Assembly: GCA_964637705.1 (NCBI GenBank)
Contig: CAZWVM010000005.1
Span: forward strand, 1 to 47,209
Direction of reading: 5' to 3'
Source: CAZWVM01 sp964637705
GTDB taxonomy: Bacteria; UBA8481
DNA length: 47,209 bases
Positions within the stretch are counted from its first letter, which is position 1. Every line of letters begins with the position of its first letter. Positions 17,054 through 26,500 of this stretch are shown here, one piece after another. A model generated the notes under the pieces. That model worked only from the letters and a program-made list of their open reading frames with translations, did not search any database and had not been told where the DNA came from. The translations under genes and the position numbers were made by a program.

Positions 17054-18667
17054 TCAAGGCCGGCGCCACTCCACGGGATGCGTGAAGTAGTAAGTCGATT
17101 CCGAGGAACCGTCAGGAGATCGGATGACGACTCTCCAGAAGTTGACGACACCCGGTTCGTCAACGCTCACCCACCGGAGGACGCCGCGGGCGACGGGCGG
17201 AAGCGGGCCGGACGGGGCGCGGGCAGAGGCCGTCGCCGTCGCCTGAACCGTATCCTCGACGATCCAGACCATCACCGAATCGGCGCCCGGCAGGTCGAGG
17301 TCCAGGAGGAACTCGGCGGGTTCGCCGGCGAGGAGCGTCGGCGGGGGCGCGTCGATGACGCGCACGGCGCCGCTCGCGAGAATCGCGACGGGTGCGACGC
17401 CGGAATCCAAAGTGATGAAGCGCCGTCCGGTGTAGTCGCCGTGATAGCGACCGCTGAAATCATAGGAGCCGTCGCCGTCGCGGTCGCGCCGGACGCGATC
17501 GACGAGCCCGTCGGCTCCGAACTTCGCCTCGCTCGCGAAGACGACCCGGCTCTCGATGAACCGCTCCCAGCGGCTCACGGTCGCGTGGCCGAGGCGCACG
17601 CCCGTCTCGGTGAGTCGGCCGTCGATCCGCCCGTCCTCGTTCGCGTCCTCCTCGAGCGTTCGCACAAACGCGCCGGGCTTCACGCTCCAGGACGCGGTCT
17701 GCTCGATTCGACTGTCGCTGTCCTGGTCGAGTCGGAGAAGGAGCGACGTGCCGAAACGAGTCCGGCTCTCGCGCGCGGCGAGAGAGATCTCCGGGCGGCG
17801 ATCCCCGTCTAGATCCTCCTCGATGGCCATGAGACCCCCGCGAGCGTCGCGGCGGTAGAAGATCTCGGAGGCGAGTCGATCGGCGCCGTTTTGCCAGCGG
17901 AAGCCCGTGACCCGCCCCCGCGCGTAGCGGATCTCCCGCACGAGGTCCGCCTCGCCGTCGTTCTCCCTGTCGAGGGTCTCCGAGACGAGTCGCCCGGCGC
18001 GGTCGTAGGACTGGACGACCTTCAACTCGGCCCGGCTGTCTCCGCCGAGATCCACCCTGAGAGATCGGCGGCGGCCGCCGCGCGTCGTGACCCGGACCTC
18101 GATCGAATCCACGGGAAGTCCGGCGAAGAGCCGGCGCCGAAGCGCGTCGGGGCTCCAGAAGGCTGCGGAAGGATCGAGTGCGATGACGTCGAGATAGCCT
18201 CGAGCCGTGATCGAGGTGTCGGCGAGAAGAGAAACGGCGGGGAGCGGAGGGGGAAGGGGGAGACCGAGGGCCCGGCGCACGCCGCGCAGGCCGCCCGGGA
18301 GGGGAAGTCCCCGGCCGCGCGTGTCGTAGAGAAGGAGGAGAGGGAGGCGTGTCAGGCCGGCGGAGCGCGCTGCGGGCGATTGCCAGTCGATCTCCTCGGC
18401 CTCGGGGCGGTCGATGTCGATGAGCCGGACCGCGAGGAGCGGCTGGACGTCGGCGATGGAGCGCAGTTCGTTGACCGTCTGGCGACAGGCGTCGCTCCTG
18501 ATCGAGACGTAGACGAAAGCGGTGAACCGGCCGGAGACGAGGTGGCTCTCCGGAACGACGGCCATGCCCGGCGTCTCGGCATTGACGACCGCGAAGGAGG
18601 AAACCTGGGCCGCGACCGGGGCGGCGAAGGCCAGGACCAGGAACGCGATGAGTCGAAGAGCCGGCAT
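17054..18667 (-). CDS. Secreted Asp-rich protein with calcium-loop motifs
   Basis: A 537-aa exported protein with signal peptide MPALRLIAFLVLAFAAPVAA (cleavage near AAQ). Residues about 45-130 look like a thioredoxin-like fold (FTAFVYVSIRSDACRQT, later RLPLLLLYDTRGRGLPLP) but lack a CxxC motif. The central region holds five short acidic loops (DRENDGEADL, DLDGDRRPEI, DQDSDSRIEQ, DANEDGRIDG, DRDGDGSYDF) spaced by beta-rich segments, resembling EF-hand or dockerin-type calcium loops. The C-terminus (about 440-537) looks like an Ig-like domain. I do not recognise the family. The mRNA may be leaderless, as TAAGAT ends 6 nt before the ATG. It is convergent with the receiver gene. Confidence 0.85.
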   Translation of the reverse strand: MPALRLIAFLVLAFAAPVAAQVSSFAVVNAETPGMAVVPESHLVSGRFTAFVYVSIRSDACRQTVNELRSIADVQPLLAVRLIDIDRPEAEEIDWQSPAARSAGLTRLPLLLLYDTRGRGLPLPGGLRGVRRALGLPLPPPLPAVSLLADTSITARGYLDVIALDPSAAFWSPDALRRRLFAGLPVDSIEVRVTTRGGRRRSLRVDLGGDSRAELKVVQSYDRAGRLVSETLDRENDGEADLVREIRYARGRVTGFRWQNGADRLASEIFYRRDARGGLMAIEEDLDGDRRPEISLAARESRTRFGTSLLLRLDQDSDSRIEQTASWSVKPGAFVRTLEEDANEDGRIDGRLTETGVRLGHATVSRWERFIESRVVFASEAKFGADGLVDRVRRDRDGDGSYDFSGRYHGDYTGRRFITLDSGVAPVAILASGAVRVIDAPPPTLLAGEPAEFLLDLDLPGADSVMVWIVEDTVQATATASARAPSGPLPPVARGVLRWVSVDEPGVVNFWRVVIRSPDGSSESTYYFTHPVEWRRP

Positions 18668-18673
18668 GAGGTC

Positions 18674-18679
18674 ATCTTA
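18674..18679 (-). promoter_or_regulatory. -10 box of the Asp-rich secreted protein gene
   Basis: TAAGAT is followed by six bases and the ATG, the same spacing as at cofC. The -35 region is not close to consensus. Confidence 0.4.
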
Positions 18680-18719
18680 CCAGAACGGAATCGGAGAGAT
18701 CGCTTCTTTCTCTCTGCCC

Positions 18720-19502
18720 CTACCTCACGGCCGGCCAGGCGCCTCGGATGGATCCGCGATGGCGGACGAGGGAAAGGAGGTCGTCCGGTCCCGAAGGCAT
18801 GACGGGAACTCCATCGCGCAGATACAGGCAACCGAGGTCGTCGGGCGGGAGCATGGCGAAGAGAGACCGGGCCGATTCGGCGGCGGACTGCCAGGTTTTT
18901 TTCAAGCGGCGAGGATCGAGCGGGGAGGCCGTGTCGAGTTGGCGCAGGTCGGCAGGCGTCAAGCGAGCGTGACGGTCCATCATCGATAGAAGGGAGTCGG
19001 GATTGTAGCCGGGATCCTTCTCGCAAGCGGCCCAGCAGACGGCGCCGAGAGGGAGATAGGTCTCGTGCAGGTAAACCATGTCGAGATAGTCCCTGGGCTC
19101 GCAACGCGCCGCCATGGCCAGGGCCTTGTTGACCGCGGCGTCCGCGGGGTGGAGTCGATACCCGAGGATCGGATCCTGCTCGGTCGGAAAGAAGCGGTAA
19201 GCGGTGTCATGGGCCCAATCCAGGATCGTCGTTTCGTTCTCGTCGGCGACTTCGACCTGCCAGAAGGTCGGTAACTGCCGGATCGTCCGAACCCGGAATC
19301 CGTTCTGCCGTAAGACCCGGAGATCTTTCTCGGCGGAGTCCGAGACCGCCTCCGCCATGTCGTGGAAGAAGTCGATGTCGCGCGAGAAGCGCGGCGAATC
19401 GTCACCCTTGTGCAACACGGATCCGCCGGCCACGTAACGATCCGGATTCCGATGGGCGGCGAGGAGCGAGAGGATCCGCTTCTGGTTCGTCGTCAAGGGC
19501 AT
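18720..19502 (-). CDS. AbiEii-type nucleotidyltransferase (toxin-like)
   Basis: A 260-aa protein of the AbiEii/DUF1814 nucleotidyltransferase group. The active-site region VAGGSVLHKG followed by RFSRDIDFFHD supplies the G-S and D-x-D metal-binding residues, and WQVEVADENETTILDW probably gives the third acidic residue. The remainder is helical (AAVNKALAMAARCEPRDYLD), as in AbiEii-like proteins, where the K/R-D-Y-x-D segment is conserved. ATG 19502 lies 16 nt after the stop of the KGG-motif gene, so the pair is probably one operon. It may be a type IV-like toxin modifying RNA. A housekeeping or orphan NTase role is the alternative. Confidence 0.85.
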   Translation of the reverse strand: MPLTTNQKRILSLLAAHRNPDRYVAGGSVLHKGDDSPRFSRDIDFFHDMAEAVSDSAEKDLRVLRQNGFRVRTIRQLPTFWQVEVADENETTILDWAHDTAYRFFPTEQDPILGYRLHPADAAVNKALAMAARCEPRDYLDMVYLHETYLPLGAVCWAACEKDPGYNPDSLLSMMDRHARLTPADLRQLDTASPLDPRRLKKTWQSAAESARSLFAMLPPDDLGCLYLRDGVPVMPSGPDDLLSLVRHRGSIRGAWPAVR

Positions 19503-19518
19503 GGTCTCGACCGGCTTT

Positions 19519-19836
19519 CTAAGAGGCGGGGTTGCGCGGGTCGAATCCCGCCGCGACGAGATACTCTTCCCGGCCACCGTATTTTCTCAATCCGTCCGCG
19601 ACGAAGGATAGATCGCCGGTCGCGATCTCGAGCTTGGGATCTGCATACCAGAAGCACCGCGAATGAAAGCGGCGAAACGCCTCCCGGGCCAGCGCCAAGC
19701 GTTGATTCTTCGCGGCCCAACGGGCCTCGGCGCCGCGACGGGCAAGTTCACTGCGTTGAGCTGAAGAGAGGGATTTCATTCGAGCCTTGCCGCCCTTGCG
19801 TCCCATCTCCCTCGCCGTCATGAACCCCGTCTTCAT
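19519..19836 (-). CDS. KGG-motif small protein, likely antitoxin or regulator
   Basis: A 105-aa basic protein. The N-terminal MGRKGGKARMKSLS and SELARRGAEARWAAK form a KGG/histone-like motif seen in small DNA-binding or stress proteins. The C-terminal half (LALAREAFRRFHSRCFWYAD onward, ending FDPRNPAS) is unassigned and may contact the toxin. ATG 19836 has AGGAG 6 nt upstream; an internal ATG at 19821 is possible. Its promoter contains a palindrome between the -35 and -10 boxes, which fits self-repression as in other antitoxin operons. The nucleotidyltransferase follows 16 nt after the stop. Confidence 0.8.
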   Translation of the reverse strand: MKTGFMTAREMGRKGGKARMKSLSSAQRSELARRGAEARWAAKNQRLALAREAFRRFHSRCFWYADPKLEIATGDLSFVADGLRKYGGREEYLVAAGFDPRNPAS

Positions 19837-19852
19837 TCTGATCTCCTGAGTC

Positions 19853-19881
19853 ATCATATGCCAAACGCTTGGCATTTTCAA
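19853..19881 (-). promoter_or_regulatory. Toxin-antitoxin promoter with operator in the spacer
   Basis: TTGAAA (19881-19876), exactly 17 nt, TATGAT (19858-19853). The spacer and its edges (19858-19875) form a palindrome with 7-bp perfect arms ATGCCAA / TTGGCAT around GCGT. A protein bound there would block RNA polymerase. The predicted start falls close to the Shine-Dalgarno of ATG 19836, so the leader is very short. Confidence 0.75.
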
Positions 19882-19923
19882 GTATTAGCTCGTTGTGACT
19901 TGTATCCCTTCATATGCTCAGGT

Positions 19924-19970
19924 TAGGAGGGGGGGATCCCCCTCCCGCCCCCCTCAATCAACCCATCTTG
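19924..19970 (+). repeat. G-run/C-run intergenic repeat, copy 2
   Basis: GGAGGGGG (19926-19933), loop GGAT and CCCCCTCC (19938-19945) form a perfect 8-bp stem. A second C-run and AACCCATCTTG follow. Layout and 3' flank match copy 1 at 16438-16482. It lies between the divergent KGG gene and the first tail-collar gene. There is no T-tract. Confidence 0.55.
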
Positions 19971-19987
19971 TCGATAAGCAGATTCCG

Positions 19988-21193
19988 ATGGAAACTTTGC
20001 GCGTCGAAATGGATTGCAAATCTCCATACCGCGTGGGGGCGCGGGCACTTTGTTCGTGTGCGCTCCTCCTGCTGGCCTTTGCAGTCGCCTCCCGTTCCGA
20101 GGTCGTGCCCCGCGTCATGGCGTTCCAGGGGCGCATCCTCGAATCGGCCACGCAGAGACCTTTCACGGGCACGCGCGCCATGGTCTTCAAGATCTATTCC
20201 GTCGCCGCCGGAGGATCGGCGCTCTGGACCGAGAACCAGAACGTCGAGATCCAGAACGGGCTCTACATGGTGTCGCTCGGCTCGGTCACGCCGTTGAACC
20301 TTCCCTTCGACGGGCCGTATTGGCTCGGCGTCGCCGTGGAGGGTGGAGCGGAGATGACGCCTCGGTTCAAGCTGCGGACGGCGCCGTATGCCTTCGTGGC
20401 GGACACGGTGTCGCACCTGGCGACGAACGACGTCGATGCGGCAGGCAACTTCGCGGCCGATGCGCCGACCTTCGTCATCAACGCCGACAGCCAATTCGTC
20501 GGCATCGGGACGGCGTCGCCGACGGAGAGCCTGACGATCATGGGCAAGGTGACGGTCCGTGACACCTTGCTCGTCCAGGGGACCATGACATCCGGCGGAC
20601 CCATGATCGAGAGCGGCGTGCGCCTGGCACCGGTGGGGCAGATCTTGATGTGGGCCGGCGGCACCTCGGCGCCGAGCGGATATCGCGTCTGCGACGGTTC
20701 CGCGGTCTCGCGGGCCGCTTATCCCGTGCTCTTCGCGCTCATCGGCACGACCTACGGCACGGGTGACGGAGTGACCACCTTCAATCTGCCGAGCCTGTCG
20801 GGGCGCATTCCCGTCGGCAAGTCCACGTCGACCTGGTGCGACGTGACCGGCGAGCAGGGCGGGTTGAGGGCGGTGGGCCTGACTGCGACCGAGATGCCGG
20901 TTAATTTCGGCAACCACAATCACACCTTCACGCCTCCGGTGACGGCGCCGGCGTGGATGGGCGACCACACGCACCTGACGACGGTCAACTACCAGAACTC
21001 CATGACCGATGGTTCCGCGGCCGACTACAAGGTTCTCGACCTCGGGTTCAACCAGGTGGCGATGAACTCCAATTCGTCCGGCACCCATGGGCACTCGGTG
21101 ACGTTCCCGGCCTCGACCGTGTACGGAGGGGGTACTCCACACAACAACCTCCAGCCGTACCTGACCGTTCTCTACATCATCAAGTGCCAATGA
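19988..21193 (+). CDS. Secreted tail-collar domain protein, paralogue 1
   Basis: A 401-aa exported protein. A basic start and hydrophobic stretch (ALCSCALLLLAFAVA) form the signal peptide. Residues about 45-150 are a beta domain beginning VMAFQGRIL, with YWLGVAVEGGAEMTP and APYAFVADT. A short stalk with VGIGTASPTESLTI, like phage tail-fibre stalks, follows. The C-terminal half is a phage tail-collar domain (GQILMWAGGTSAPSGYRVCDG; FNLPSLSGRIPVGKS) with three HxH motifs (NHNHTF, GDHTHL, GTHGHS). In T4 short and long tail fibres such histidines bind metal in a trimer; a trimer here is inference. The start is uncertain (ATG 20009 is possible). No phage genes are nearby. Its stop overlaps an in-frame ATG of the next gene. 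Confidence 0.88.
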   Translation: METLRVEMDCKSPYRVGARALCSCALLLLAFAVASRSEVVPRVMAFQGRILESATQRPFTGTRAMVFKIYSVAAGGSALWTENQNVEIQNGLYMVSLGSVTPLNLPFDGPYWLGVAVEGGAEMTPRFKLRTAPYAFVADTVSHLATNDVDAAGNFAADAPTFVINADSQFVGIGTASPTESLTIMGKVTVRDTLLVQGTMTSGGPMIESGVRLAPVGQILMWAGGTSAPSGYRVCDGSAVSRAAYPVLFALIGTTYGTGDGVTTFNLPSLSGRIPVGKSTSTWCDVTGEQGGLRAVGLTATEMPVNFGNHNHTFTPPVTAPAWMGDHTHLTTVNYQNSMTDGSAADYKVLDLGFNQVAMNSNSSGTHGHSVTFPASTVYGGGTPHNNLQPYLTVLYIIKCQ

Positions 21194-21207
21194 TGAAGGA
21201 GGAGATG

Positions 21208-22386
21208 ATGCGGCGGGTGAAGGTGACGACGGTTCTCGCTTCGCGCCTGTGGCTCGTCGCCGCCCTGTTGTGCGGTTCCTGGGCGATTTCCCTGCCCGTC
21301 TCCGCCGTTCCGAACTTCCTGCCCTTCCAAGGTCGCCTCGTGGACGTGAACGGGTCCCCCGTCAACGGGTCGCAGAACCTCACCTTCCGCATCTACCGTT
21401 CACCGGGAGCAACCACGACGCCCTTGTGGACCGAGGCGCAGACGCTTCCCGTGAACCAGGGCATCTTCAGCGTGGACCTCGGCAAGGTGACGCCGCTGGC
21501 CCTGCCTTTCGACCGACCCTACTGGGTCAGCTTCCAGGTGCAGGGCGGCACTGAGATGACGCCGTTCGTCCGGCTCACGACGGTACCCTACGCTCTCGCC
21601 GTCGATTCGGGGGCGGTCTTCTCCGACCCGCTCAATATCACCGGGCGCTTCCGGGCCAGGCCGCCGCTCTTCGTGGTGGACACGGCCCTGAACCGGGTCG
21701 GCATCGGGACGGCAAGCCCGACGGACACGCTGCACGTGGCCGGGACTTGCAACATACAGGACACGCTCCTCGTGGAGGATACGATCTCGGCGACGGCGTT
21801 CTACGAGAACGGGGGGGCGATCTATCCCCCGGGTTCGCTCTATCCCTTCGCGGGCTCCTCGGTTCCCGGCGGTTATCTCCTCTGCAACGGCCAGGCCGTA
21901 TCGAGAACGACCTATGCGGCGCTCTTCGCGGCCATCGGCACGATCTACGGCAATGGCGACGGTGCCACGACCTTCAACGTGCCGAACCTGCAGGGCCGCG
22001 TGCCCATGGGCTACACCGCGACGTTGTCCGAGTTCAACGCGATCGGCAAGACGGGTGGCGTCACGTCCGTGTCGCTGAGCGGCGACGAAGTGGCCTATCA
22101 CTCGCACGCGATCAACTCGTTCCTGGTCAACCTGCCCAACGACGGCGCGCACACGCACCAGACCTGGTTCGGATTGAGGTGGACCAAGAACACGGGCGCC
22201 GCGGCGTACATCGATCCGGCCTACGGAGGCTCAGCCAGCGGTGTCGGCTCCATGAACACCACGGGCGCGCACACGCACACGGTGGACCCGGCGCCCGTGA
22301 CGTCGAGCGCGAACGGGGGCGGCACGGGCGGGGCTCACATGAACGTCATGCCCTACTTGACGGTGAATTATGTCATCAAGTACTGA
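21208..22386 (+). CDS. Secreted tail-collar domain protein, paralogue 2
   Basis: A 392-aa paralogue with the same layout. Signal peptide: MRRVKVTTVLASRLWLVAAL to about VSA. N-terminal beta domain: LPFQGRLVDVNGSPVNGSQN, then PYWVSFQVQGGTEMTPFVR. Stalk: VGIGTASPTDTLHV. Collar domain: GYLLCNGQAVSRTTYAALFA and FNVPNLQGRVPMGY. Three HxH motifs: YHSHAI, GAHTHQ, GAHTHT. Of several clustered ATGs (21190, 21193, 21205, 21208) I chose 21208, which stands 4 nt after GGAGG. Using 21190 would overlap the previous stop. The final residues NYVIKY match the ends of paralogues 1 and 3, a typical closing strand of collar domains. Confidence 0.9.
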   Translation: MRRVKVTTVLASRLWLVAALLCGSWAISLPVSAVPNFLPFQGRLVDVNGSPVNGSQNLTFRIYRSPGATTTPLWTEAQTLPVNQGIFSVDLGKVTPLALPFDRPYWVSFQVQGGTEMTPFVRLTTVPYALAVDSGAVFSDPLNITGRFRARPPLFVVDTALNRVGIGTASPTDTLHVAGTCNIQDTLLVEDTISATAFYENGGAIYPPGSLYPFAGSSVPGGYLLCNGQAVSRTTYAALFAAIGTIYGNGDGATTFNVPNLQGRVPMGYTATLSEFNAIGKTGGVTSVSLSGDEVAYHSHAINSFLVNLPNDGAHTHQTWFGLRWTKNTGAAAYIDPAYGGSASGVGSMNTTGAHTHTVDPAPVTSSANGGGTGGAHMNVMPYLTVNYVIKY

Positions 22387-22387
22387 G

Positions 22388-23563
22388 ATGAGGAGACCCG
22401 TCATCCTCCGCGCCTTAGCCGGCGTGGCGGCCGCCCTGCTGGTCGTGCTGGCCCTCGTCGCCGCCGTTCCCGCCTCCGCCGCTCTTCCGCAGCGGATGGT
22501 CTCGTTCCAGGGGCGACTCCTGAATTCGGCCGGCGCGGCGCAGACCGGCACCTTCAACATGACCTTCGCGATCTACAGCACGGCGACCGGAGGCGTTTCG
22601 CTCTGGGCGCAGGGGCCCGCGGCCGTGAACGCCTACGAGGGCGTGTACAACGTTGAACTCGGACCGGTCACGCTGCCCTTCGACCAGCCGTATTGGGTCG
22701 GTGTCACGGTTGGCGCGGACGCGGAGATGCTTCCGCGCGTCCGGCTCGCCTCGCAGGCCTTCGCGATGGTGGCGGACACGGCCACGGGCATGGTCTCGGG
22801 GGCGGTGGCGCGCGGCTCCTTCAGTTCCGACTCGCCGACCTTCGTCGTGCAGGCCTCGACGGACCGGGTCGGATTCAATACCGGTTCGCTCCTCGAAAAG
22901 GTGGTCGTGAACGGCTCGATGCGGGTCGATTCGAGCATGACGGTTCGCGACACCGTGAACGCGACCTCCTTCCGCCTCATCTCGGCGCCGGGAGGGTCCC
23001 TGGTGCCCCCGGGCGTCATCATGGCGTGGCCGGCCGCCGTGCCGCCGGCCGGGTGGCTCGTCTGTAACGGCACTTCCTACAGCGCCGCGTCATACCCGGC
23101 CCTGTTCTCGGTGATCGGCACCACGTATGGCGGCGGCGCCGGTACGTTCCTGGTGCCGGACCTGAGGGCGCGCGTTCCGGCGGGCATGGATGGCGGCGGG
23201 TATTTCACGACGCTCGGCAAGACCGGGGGGCAGACATCGGTCGCCTTGACCAATGACTCGATACCGACCCACACGCATTCCGTCGACGTGCCGGGAGCAA
23301 CATCGACCTCGTCGGGAAATCACACGCACGTCGCCTATTGCCCCACCGCCTCCGCCAGCACGACCGGCGGGATCACGGTGCCGAGTTCGTGGGTGATCGC
23401 CGGCAACCAGGCGCGCTCGACGGTAAGCCCGGATCCGCAGCTGCACAATCACGGCAATCTCACGTTCGGAGTGCAGGGACTGGGGAGCGCCCCGGCCAGT
23501 GGTTCGGCCGCCCATGACAACCTCAAGCCGTATACGACGATGTTCTACGTGATCAAGTACTGA
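22388..23563 (+). CDS. Secreted tail-collar domain protein, paralogue 3
   Basis: A 391-aa paralogue. Signal peptide: MRRPVILRALAGVAAALLVV to about ASA. FQGRL beta domain: MVSFQGRLLNSAGAAQTGTF, then PYWVGVTVGADAEMLPR. Stalk: the VGIGT motif is degraded to VGFNTGSLLEKV. Collar domain: MAWPAAVPPAGWLVCNG, FLVPDLRARVPAG. Three HxH motifs: PTHTHS, GNHTHV, QLHNHG. The start is 1 nt after the previous stop, and its own stop overlaps the ATG of the giant gene (TGATG). The three paralogues differ most in the loops around the HxH motifs, which in tail fibres is the receptor-facing tip. Confidence 0.9.
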   Translation: MRRPVILRALAGVAAALLVVLALVAAVPASAALPQRMVSFQGRLLNSAGAAQTGTFNMTFAIYSTATGGVSLWAQGPAAVNAYEGVYNVELGPVTLPFDQPYWVGVTVGADAEMLPRVRLASQAFAMVADTATGMVSGAVARGSFSSDSPTFVVQASTDRVGFNTGSLLEKVVVNGSMRVDSSMTVRDTVNATSFRLISAPGGSLVPPGVIMAWPAAVPPAGWLVCNGTSYSAASYPALFSVIGTTYGGGAGTFLVPDLRARVPAGMDGGGYFTTLGKTGGQTSVALTNDSIPTHTHSVDVPGATSTSSGNHTHVAYCPTASASTTGGITVPSSWVIAGNQARSTVSPDPQLHNHGNLTFGVQGLGSAPASGSAAHDNLKPYTTMFYVIKY

Positions 23564-26500
23564 TGGACATGCGCGCGGGTTGCGGCGGATCGGGGAAGCG
23601 CGGGGCGGCCCGTCACGCGCTCCTGCTTCCCGCGTTACTCGCCGGCCTCCTCTTCCCGAGCGTGCCGGCCGTCGCGGCGCCGTTCGGAGGAATGTGGAGC
23701 GGCGGCAGCTACGACGGCGGGACCGCGGCCGTCGATGTCAACGTCCAGGTCTCAGGCGCGGACACGGGCCAATCGGCCAACTACATCCTTCAATCCGCGC
23801 TGACGGGCCAGGCCATCGTCGACACGGCATCCTCGGCTTCCTACATCGTGCAGGCGGGCTTCGATCCGATGTTTGTGGCCTCCACGACCGGCGGCAGCTA
23901 CCTCGGGCCGACGTGGTACGTCTCGAAAGACACCGGCTCGGACGATACCGGCACGGGATCGTCTCTCTCCCCGTTCCGAACGGTGACGAAGGGCTGCACC
24001 ATGGCGACGACCGGAGACACGGTCTACCTTTACGAAGGTGTCTTCGACAACGAGAGCGCCGTCGTCCGGTCGGACTCGGTGACCGTGTATGGGCAGGGGA
24101 CGAGAACGACGGTATTGGCCCGGGCCGCGAAGAGCGCGCTGACATGCACGGGGCGCATCGGCGTTCGGATCAACAACATCGCAGTCTCGTCGCCTTCCGG
24201 CAACGGCATCACCTGCACCACGTCGGTCAACATGCTGATCACGAACGTCACCTGCACGAACGTGGGATGCACCGGCATATATCTCGGCGTGAATTCGGAT
24301 CGGAATACCATCGATGGATGCACGTTCGACTCGGTCGTGACCGGGATCACCGTTTTCGGTGATTCCGTGGCGATTCTCAACGTTCAGGGGCAGAATATCC
24401 GGAACACGGGTATCTACATGATCGGCGCGGATTCCTGCTGGGTTAGCGGCAACCGCTTCCTCGGCCCGGCTGTCAACGGCATCAACGTCACGGGCGCCTA
24501 CGGCAGCCGGTTTTTCAACAACCTGGTCAAGAATTGCTCCAACCGTGCCATGTACATCCAGCAGACGGCGAGAAGCCTTGTCGTCGATTCCTGCGATTTC
24601 CGGCTCAGCAGCGAGGGAGTCACGGTCTGGGGCGATTCCAACGAGATTCGTTCCTGCTACATCGGCCAGTGCACTACGTATGGTCTCTTCTTCTTCGGCG
24701 GAGATACCAACCGCGTGTACGGAAATACGGTGACCGGGGGCGCCGGCCGCGGGATCGTCCTTCAGGACGGGCAGTTCAACAATATTTACAACAATCTGAT
24801 CACATCGAACGGATCGGACGGCTTCTGGTTCTTCTCGACCCGTATGAACCGTGTCTATTCGAATCGTGTTGCGGGCAACGGCGGTTACGCGTTCTACGTC
24901 TTCTCCGCGGTCGGTACCGACAGCATCGTCAAGAACAATGTCAGTGCCGGATCCAATCCGGATTCCTTGGTTTACAATCAGATGGATACGACACTCGATT
25001 TCCGGCGCAATTGGTGGGGCACCCGGGATTCCGTCGTGATCCGGCGTGGGATCGTGGGTTCCCGCGATTCGCGCGTTGTCTACACGCCCTTCCGCCTCGG
25101 CGAGGTGGACACGACCATCGGCGCGGACACGATCGCGCCCAAGGCGCCGGACACGGTGGCCGTTCAGATCGCGGGCGTCGACACCGTCCTGATCGCGTGG
25201 AAACCGGTGACCGTGAACGAGGAAATCGGCTCGGCCGCGTCGGACTTCCTGCGCTACCGCGTGTACCGCGCCCTGACCCCGGACTCCAATTCGTGGCAGC
25301 TCCTCGGAGAGACCACGGGCCTCCGGTTCTACGACACGATCGCCTACCATCTCTACGGCCCCCGTTACTTCTACCGCGTCACGACGATCGACAACAAATC
25401 GGGGCTCTTCAACGAGGCCTTCTGGTCGGATTCGGTGGCGGATACGATCCCCGCATACAACGGACCGATCTGGTACGTCTCCCGGGACACAGGTTCGGAC
25501 ACGACCTACGGATACGGATCACAGAGGCTGCCCTTCGCGGGAATCCAGCGGGGGCTCAACTTCGCCGGGAAGCTCTACACGACCGAGACGGTCTTCGTGT
25601 ACACGAGTGCGACGGCCTACCCCGAATCCCTCCTGACCTTCCCCCGCGACAGCGTGACCCTCCAGGGAGCGCTGCGTAACGACTCGACGCGCTGGGGCGT
25701 GCGAGTCCAACCCGCCGCCAGTTCCGTCGTCACCCCGTCCACCCGGCGCAACCTGATCATCCGCGACCTCGCAATCAGCGCCCCGGGCGGCAACCTCATC
25801 AGCTTCTCGAACGTGGACCTCTCGCGGATCGAGGGATGTTCGCTCACGGCCTCGGGCGCGGCCAACGGAATCAGCCTCTCCAGCGGATCCGACTCCAACG
25901 TCATCTACGACAACTGGATCGATTCAGCCTCCGGATCCTCGGGCCGCGGCATCACGCTCGACGGTTCCAGCAACTGCCTCATCGATTCGAACCTCATCAC
26001 GAGGAACAGGTATTTCCCGTTCTACGCCCTCACGACGCGGCGTTGCACCGTGGTGAACAACGTCCTCCGCGACAATCCCGCGACGACCCAGGTCGCGCTC
26101 TTCACGAACAACTCGGACACGAACTTCATCTCCGGGAACCGCTTCGAGAACAATGGCGTCCGCGGTTCCTTCGCCGTGACATTCATCCTCAATAACGCGA
26201 ACGTTTTCTATAACAACGTCATCGACTCCTGCCGAAACGGCATCAATATCTGGTCGAACGCCCACAATGGCGTCATCGACTCGAACACGATCACCCGCAT
26301 CACGGACTCGGTGGGCATCCGCAACGAGGGCGGCGATTCGTGGCTGATCAGTCGGAATCTCGTCGACTCGGTGGGAGGGTACGGCCACGCCATCTTCTTC
26401 TCCGACAACGCCGGCGCGCAATATTGCCTCATCAGGAACAATTGGTTGCGTCGCACCGGTAGCTACGGGATCTCCATAGCGATCGGTAATCATTACAACG

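Noticed and set aside
19988..23563. Prophage tail genes, suggested by collar domains
   Set aside because: All three have signal peptides and bacterial FQGRL domains; no capsid, terminase, baseplate or integrase gene is present.
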